Source of the DNA: Sternotherus odoratus
Lineage: Eukaryota; Chordata; Testudines; Kinosternidae
Direction: 5' to 3'
Length of the DNA stretch: 64,000 bases
Assembly (NCBI GenBank): GCA_032164245.1
Contig: JAVMKO010000003.1
Span: 35,277,390 to 35,341,389, forward strand
Part shown: piece by piece, positions 58,776-64,000 of the stretch
Numbering within the stretch: position 1 is the first letter of the stretch
Layout of the letters: every line of letters begins with the position of its first letter
Notes under the pieces: generated by a model
The model's input: the letters and a program-made list of their open reading frames with translations, nothing else
Databases searched by the model: none
Told to the model about the DNA's origin: nothing
Made by a program: the position numbers and the translations under genes

Positions 58776-60720
58776 GTTGAACAGTGAAATCCTTGCTAAT
58801 CTTAAATGCAAAAAAGAAGCTTACAAGAAGTGGAAGATTGGGCAAATGACCAGGGAGGAACATAAAAATATTGCTCAGGCATGCAGGAGTGAAATCAGGA
58901 AGGCTAAATCACACTTGGAGTTGCAGCTAGCAAGGGATTTTAAGGGTAACAAGAAGGGTTTCTTTAGGTATGTTAGCAACAAGAAAAAAGTCAAGGGAAG
59001 TGTGGGCCCCTTACTGAAGGAGGGAGGCAATCTAGTGACCGAGGATGTGGAAAGCAAATGTACTCAATGCTTTTTTTCCCTCTGTCTTCACGAACAAGGT
59101 CATCTCCCAGACTACTGCACCGGGCAGCACAGCATGGGGAGGAGGTGACCAGCCGTCTGTGGAAAAAGAAGTGGTTCGGGACTATTTAGAAAAGCTGGAC
59201 AAGCACAAGCCCATGGGGCCGGATGCGCTGCATCCGAGGGTGCTAAAGGAGTTGGCTGATGTAATTGCAGAGCCATTGGCCATTATCTTTGAAAACTCAT
59301 GGCGATCGGGGGAGGTCCCATTTGACTGGAAAAAGGCTAATGTAGTGTCCATCTTTAAAAAAGGGAAGGAGGAGGATCCAAGGAACTACAGGCCTGTCAG
59401 CCTCACCTCGGTGCCTGGAAAAATCATGGAGCAGGTCCTCAAGGAATCAATCCTGAAGCACTTAGAGGAGAGGAAAGTGATCAGGAACAGTCAGCATGGA
59501 TTCACCAAGGGCAAATCATGCCTGACTAATCTAATTGCCTTCTACAATGAGATAACTGGCTCTGTGGATGAGGGGAAAGCAGTGGACGTGTTATTCCTTG
59601 ACTTTAGCAAAGCTTTTGATACGGTCTCCCAAAATATTCTTGCCAGCAAGTTAAAGAAGTATGGGCTGGATGAATGGACCATAAAGTGGATAGAAAGCTG
59701 GCTGGATTGTCAGCTCAACGGGTAGTGATCAATCACTCATTGTCTAGTTGGCAGCCGGTATCAAGCGGAGTGCCCCAAGGGTCGGTCCTGGGGCCTGTTT
59801 TATTCAATATCTTTATCAATGATCTGGAGGATGGTGTAGACTGCACCCTCAGCAAGTTTGCAGATGACACTAAACTGGGAGGAGGAGTAGGGTAGGGATA
59901 GGATACAGAGGGACCTAGCCAAATTAGAGGACTGGGCCAAAAGAAATCTGATGAGGTTCAACAAGGAGAAAGCAGAGTCCTGCACTTAGGACGGAAGAAT
60001 CCCATGCACTGCTACAGACTAGGGACTGAATGGCTAGGCAGCAGTTCTGCAGAAAAGGACCTAGGGGTTACAGTGGATGAGAAGCTGGATATGAGTCAAC
60101 AGTGTGCCCTTGATGCCAAGAAGGCTAATGGCATTTTGGGCTGTATAAGTAGGGGCATTGCCAGCAGATGGAGGGACGTGATTGTTCCCCTCTATTTGAC
60201 ATTGGTGAGGCCTCATCTGGAGTACTGTGTCCAGTTTTGGGGCCCACATTACAAGAAGGATGTAGAAAAATTGGAAAGAGTCCAGAGAAGGGCAACAAAA
60301 ATGATTAGGGGCCTGGAGCGCATGACTTACGAGGAGAGGCTGAGAGAACTGGGATTGTTTAGTCTACAGAAGAGAAGGCTGAGGGGAGATTTGATAGCTG
60401 CTTTCAACTACCTGAAAGGGGGTTCTAAAGAGGATGGATCTAGACTGTTCTCAGTGGTAGCAGATGACAGAACAAGGAGTAATGGTCTCAAGTTGCAGTT
60501 GGGAAGGTTTAGATTGGATATTAGGATAAATGTTTTCACTAGGAGGGTGGTGAAGCATTGGAATGGGTTACCTGGGGAGGTGGTAGAATCACCTTCCTTA
60601 GAGGTCAGGCTTGACAAAGTCCTGGCTGGGATGATTTAGTTGGGGATTGGTCCTGCTTTAAGCAGGGGGTTGGACTAGATGACCTCCAGAGGTCCCTTCT
60701 AACCCTAATATTCTATGATT
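58776..60720 (+). mobile_element. CR1 LINE, 5'-truncated
   Basis: CR1 elements encode an endonuclease/reverse transcriptase ORF2. This copy starts after the endonuclease, keeps the RT and C-terminal region, and ends with the typical 3' UTR: 'ggttggactagatgacctcc', then 'attctatgatt'. ORF1 and the endonuclease are absent, as is usual for 5'-truncated insertions. The tail is the same as that of the SINE at 17818-18007. Confidence 0.93.
58777..60639 (+). pseudogene. CR1 ORF2 reverse transcriptase, broken
   Basis: Four frames follow one another. 58777-59148 covers the pre-RT linker (K-K-E-A-Y-K-K-W ... K-K-G-F-F-R-Y-V). 59045-59725 covers RT fingers and motif A (F-L-D-F-S-K-A-F-D, near 59595-59626), ending at a stop within the palm. 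59674-59895 has motif B ([11 protein letters not shown], near 59764-59796) and motif C (F-A-D-D, 59857-59868). 60004-60639 is the C-terminal region (L-E-Y-C-V-Q-F-W-G and [10 protein letters not shown]). Frame changes near 59070, 59715 and 59895 inactivate it. Catalytic Asp residues are retained. Confidence 0.92.
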
Positions 60721-60968
60721 GGGGTGGAGGAGGAGGTATGGGGTGCTGGCTCTGGAAGGGGGGTCAGAAATGGGGCATGGGCGTTGGGGTGGAGAGGGTT
60801 TGTGGCACTGGTTCTCCAAGGGGGATCAGGGCTGGGGTTGGAGGTGTGGCAAAGTCGCATAAGTTGCAAAGTCACATTTGCTTCAGAATTTCATCTTTCC
60901 AGGTGCAGAAAAAATTCATTTCCAGCCCTAGCAAAGCATAAAATATCAGACCACAAGATCATAATATT
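60721..60968. repeat. G-rich sequence, probable right part of the interrupted hAT-like element
   Basis: Repeats such as 'ggggtgctggctctgg' and 'ggggtcagaaatggggc' resemble the style of 58600-58770. No clear terminus is visible. Confidence 0.35.
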
Positions 60969-61164
60969 CTGATTACTACCTTGCTTTTTCCCCTCCATGA
61001 GTTCTGACATGATCTTATTGGCTTCTATCTCAAACTTCTATCTAAACATAAAGGAATACTAGTTTTGATTCTGATTACTACCTTGCTTTTTCCCCTCCAT
61101 TTGAGTTCTGATTGGCTTGTATCTCAAACTTATATCTAAACATGAATGGAATACCAGTTTTTTT
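60969..61164. repeat. 102-bp tandem duplication
   Basis: 'ctgattactaccttgctttt' recurs 102 bp later (60969 and 61071). The second copy has small deletions and substitutions over the following 95 bp. Confidence 0.85.
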
Positions 61165-61479
61165 CATAAAAAGTATGAATTTCCACCTCTAGCAATTGCA
61201 AAAAATCACATCAAAACTAAAGTGAAAAAACAAGATGGTAATCAGAATAAAATGATTTTATGGACTGTTACGTGACTTGTCGATAGGAGCTCTTTGGCAG
61301 AGTAGAGCAAATTATTTCCAAACAGGATGTTTTTTCAAATATTGGTCCTAGACCAGTAAACAGAAACAAAATACTGTGATCTCATGAGAAGTAACTTGAA
61401 ATACTAGGTCATCTGTGCAATATGACCATATTAATATTGCTGAACTTTGACTTTCCAAACTTGTGAGTTTAAATGTTCA
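61165..61479. other. Non-coding spacer
   Basis: Nothing is recognised. Confidence 0.4.
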
Positions 61480-61577
61480 TGCGTGCATCCGACGAAGTGG
61501 GTATTAGCCCACGAAAGCTTATGCTTCAGTACTTTAGTTAGTCTTTAAGGTGCCACAGGACTCTGTCACTCATACTT
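61480..61577 (+). repeat. Penelope-like LTR fragment with hammerhead-like motif
   Basis: In the plus orientation: 'gcatccgacgaagtgggtat', then 'cccacgaaagcttatgcttc', then 'ggtgccacaggactctgtca'. The core reads CCGACGA (61489-61495), a change from CTGATGA, with GAAA intact at 61513-61516. Confidence 0.78.
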
Positions 61578-62291
61578 AAGTTGGTATTCACATAGTATTT
61601 TATATTTGTTTGTTTTTTATGTGACGTTATCTGGCTTCATCTGTTCTAATTAATATTTACTGGCTGTCGGTGATTAAATTTACCAATGCCATCATGTAAT
61701 TAATGCAATGAGGAATACAGTTTTAATATTTTAAGCTGTTTTCTCTAGTACTTTACATTTCAGGGTTCCTTCTGGAGGAAAAGGGTGGAGTTAGGCAAAA
61801 TGCCATTGTATGGTATGAATTGTTTAGTTTGATGTGTGGGGTGGGAAAATTTATAGGTGAAAGCCTTAGACAGAGAAATGAATACACAAACATCTGTGAA
61901 CCAAACAAACCTTGTTTGAAAGACTGGAAGGCCTAACCGAAATTCCTCTCACCAACAACCAAACTGCATGAACTTGAGGCACGCCAGGTTGCCATCTCAT
62001 CTTTAAAAAAATATAATTTGTCAAACATGCTGTTTCATCTAAACTGAAATGCTTTGCAGAGACATTTGGGTTTCAACAAAATTTTCAGCATGAAAGGGGA
62101 AGAGAGAGAGAGCATGTGCATTTAACCTGGTAGACACACACAAAGTTCCTGAATTGAAAAACTGAATCAAAAAATAAATTTTGACAATTTCTTTTTCACA
62201 AAAATGTTCAAAATTTTTGGATTTCATTGTGGAATTTCAAAAGCTGTCATAAAACAGAATGATGTTCTGGTCAGCACTAATATATAGCATC
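61578..62291. other. Intergenic DNA, no gene seen
   Basis: AT-rich; nothing is recognised. Confidence 0.4.
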
Positions 62292-62347
62292 TGAGGGCTT
62301 GTCCACATTGGGAAATTTACCAGCATAATTATATTGATAGTGAGATA

Positions 62348-62481
62348 CCCTGTTTCCCCGAAAGTAAGACATCCCCCGAAAATAAGACGGACTTCCAGTT
62401 TTGCCTCTCGCTGTAATATGTAATGTAATTTTGGGAGCAAAAATTAATATAAGACACTGTCTTATTTTCGGGGAAACATGG
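62348..62481. mobile_element. TA-flanked MITE nested in the Harbinger-like MITE
   Basis: The TIRs CCCTGTTTCCCCGAAAGTAAG and the complement of CTTATTTTCGGGGAAACATGG differ at two positions. TA flanks both ends (62346-62347 and 62482-62483), consistent with mariner/Tc1-type transposition. The length is 134 bp and it is non-coding. Confidence 0.85.
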
Positions 62482-62485
62482 TATA

Positions 62486-62538
62486 CAGTGTGTGTGTGTG
62501 TGTGTGTATATATATGTGTATATGTATGTATATATATA
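62486..62538. repeat. TG/TA microsatellite
   Basis: An alternating gtgtgt...tatata run directly follows the nested MITE. Confidence 0.85.
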
Positions 62539-62763
62539 AATTATGCTGATGTACATTCCCATGTGGACACTTATTCCAGAATAAGCGGTTCCACATGTGG
62601 AATTAGCGGTATAATTATATTAGTAAATTTCCCCATGTAGACAAGCCCTAAACATCAGTACAAGAGTTGTATTCTTAAATGATTGTGAAAGCTACAGGGA
62701 AGAAGCTGAACCATTTTGGCTGAAATTAAACAAAAAACTCCAAAACAATCAGTTTGAGGCAGA

Positions 62764-63363
62764 CAGGGCCGGCGAGAGGGGGGGGGGGCAAAGGGGACAA
62801 CTGTACCGGGCCCCGGACTTAAGGGGGGCCCCCGATGTAGTGCGGATGCTCGGACCTCTGCAGAGGCGCGGCGCATGCAATCCCGGACGCCACCGGCCAG
62901 CCCAGCGCTGCGCTGTAGCATGGCAAGCGCCAGCACGCACCGCACGGCTGAGGCTGACGGCAGACTCCGACCACAGCGGGGGCCCGGGGAGGCGTGCCTG
63001 ACTGCCCTGGTGGTGTGCGGCGCTGACGGTGGCAGAGCGGAGGCACCGAAAAGGGGTCAAGGGGAGCCAGCCTCGCCAAGGTAAGGGGGCAGGGGGCTCA
63101 GCCCCACTCGGGGGCGGTGGCTCCGGGGGGGCCTTTGGGCAGGCGGGTGGGCTCTGGGGTGAGTTCACCCCTTCCTCGGGAGGTTCATTCATTGGCGTGG
63201 CTGGGGGGTCTGGGGGGCAGGCAAGGGGGTGGGGGGGCACCGGCTGGGCTGCCCCCCCCCCAGCCGCTGTCAGCTGGGCAGGGGAACTGGGAAGCACCGC
63301 CTGGGCTGGGGGGGCCCCAAATGATCAGAGTAGGGGGCGCCAAAATTTCAGTCGCCGGCCCTG
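62764..63363. mobile_element. hAT-type element, 600 bp, exact TSD
   Basis: The 12-bp TIRs CAGGGCCGGCGA and TCGCCGGCCCTG are perfect. The 8-bp TSD gaggcaga is exact (62756-62763 and 63364-63371). The GC-rich, CpG-rich interior has the same 'ccgctgtcagctgggc' and 'ggggggccccaaat' blocks as 12655-12885. No transposase; long frames here are artefacts of composition. Confidence 0.92.
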
Positions 63364-63371
63364 GAGGCAGA

Positions 63372-64000
63372 CACCCAGGATGTAAAATTTCAGGTTGAAG
63401 AGTTACACTATGGCAAAGCTATAAACAACTGAAAACAGGGTCTTAGAATGGGATGTGTCTGACACCTTGATAATAGGTGGAACTAGCATCCCTGTCCATG
63501 AAAATGAGCAGCCCAGGTTTCTAGAAAAGAACATTTTTGATAAGTATAAACAATCCACTGATAGGACTTCATAAGAAATTTCCTCTGTGGGCTGGTTATT
63601 ATATTATATAAGCCCCCTCTATAGGGTGTCTTGCACCTTTCTCTGACCAGTATTAAAGATAGTATATTATTTATTTGTGTTGCAGTAATGCTTGACCCCA
63701 TGGTACTAAACACTGTACAAACATGGGTCAGACAGATGGTCCCTGTCCCAAGGAGCCTGCAGTCTACTGTCCAGTATGACAACTCCCATGCAACACTGAT
63801 AGAGAAGGATGGTCAGCACCTACTGAAAATTGTCACCAGCATCTTGCTATACTAGCATCCCAGCAACCATAAGCTGGGGGAACCCTCACTAAGCCTGTCC
63901 CCCATGAGATGAAAAGTGTCATGGTCCCTGTGCACTGGCTGGCTTCAGGGGGGGTCTAGGATGGTGCTGGTGGGTGCCCAGAATAGGGGGCTGTGAGACC
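63372..64000. other. Intergenic DNA with an L3/CR1-type tail
   Basis: At 63660-63780 'actaaacactgtacaaacat' and 'tccctgtcccaaggagcctg' match the antisense of the LINE tail also seen at 2890-3115. No gene is seen up to the window end. Confidence 0.5.

Larger units (their letters stand above)
62292..62651. mobile_element. Harbinger-like MITE containing another MITE
   Basis: The long TIRs are about 40 bp: left 'gagggcttgtccacattggg' plus 'aaatttacc', right 'aaatttccccatgtagacaa' plus 'gccctaa', most bases complementary. TGA and TAA stand at the two edges, a decayed TWA target. A second element (62348-62481) and a TG/TA microsatellite (62486-62538) lie within. Confidence 0.75.

Noticed and set aside
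62486..62538. Possible array or Z-DNA regulatory element
   Set aside because: It is a simple TG/TA microsatellite; no evidence for function.
62749..63297. 182-codon frame and apparent CpG island that could be a gene's first exon
   Set aside because: The region is exactly bounded by hAT TIRs and an 8-bp TSD; the open frame follows from GC content. It does not resemble AGPAT5 exon 1.

Overview
The window looks like nuclear DNA of a turtle (Testudines), or at least a non-avian sauropsid. It has AT-rich single-copy DNA with vertebrate splice signals, CR1 LINEs, a tRNA-derived SINE that shares its tail with CR1 (tortoise PolIII/SINE type), a DIRS retrotransposon, Penelope-like fragments, hAT/Harbinger/Tigger/Helitron elements and short solo LTRs. 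The species cannot be named from sequence alone.

Only one host gene is supported: the last two coding exons of MCPH1 (microcephalin) on the + strand. Exon 23712-23949 encodes most of the C-terminal BRCT domain. After a 4.3 kb intron, exon 28263-28318 gives the C-terminus and a TGA stop, followed by AATAAA signals. Bases 1-23711 are therefore inferred to be MCPH1 intron. In mammals the antisense gene ANGPT2 lies in this intron, but no ANGPT2 exon is recognisable here. Bases from about 28.6 kb to the end are intergenic with no recognisable host exon (AGPAT5 is the expected next gene in mammals).

The rest is largely transposable elements, many with boundaries that can be fixed by terminal repeats and target-site duplications (TSDs). 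1-23 kb: a TIR element (829-1247), a Harbinger-like element (1644-2332), a 5S-like old SINE (about 4215), solo LTRs (4715-5149, 13655-14027, 22673-23382), an element made of stacked hairpins (7057-7369), hAT elements (11697-12240, 13322-13443), a 5S rRNA retrosequence (14557-14838), a tRNA SINE (17818-18007) and Penelope-like LTR fragments with hammerhead-ribozyme motifs (19-21 kb). MCPH1 intron: a Tigger-like element (25646-26032) and a palindromic MITE. 28.6-41 kb: old LINE tails, a 2.3 kb hAT element (34727-37037) with a transposase remnant and a nested LTR, a MIR-like SINE, a fold-back hAT and another hAT-like element.

41755-47410 is an end-to-end DIRS element: left inverted terminal repeat, gag, RT/RNase H, tyrosine recombinase, internal complementary region and right repeat. 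It is inactivated by frameshifts. 48-64 kb holds a Helitron (48016-48549), nested Penelope-like/LINE insertions (53 kb), hAT-like GC-rich elements (54.4, 58.4 and 62.8 kb), a 5'-truncated CR1 (58776-60720), a 102-bp tandem duplication and a MITE-in-MITE (62292-62651). No CRISPR, operon or prokaryotic features are present.
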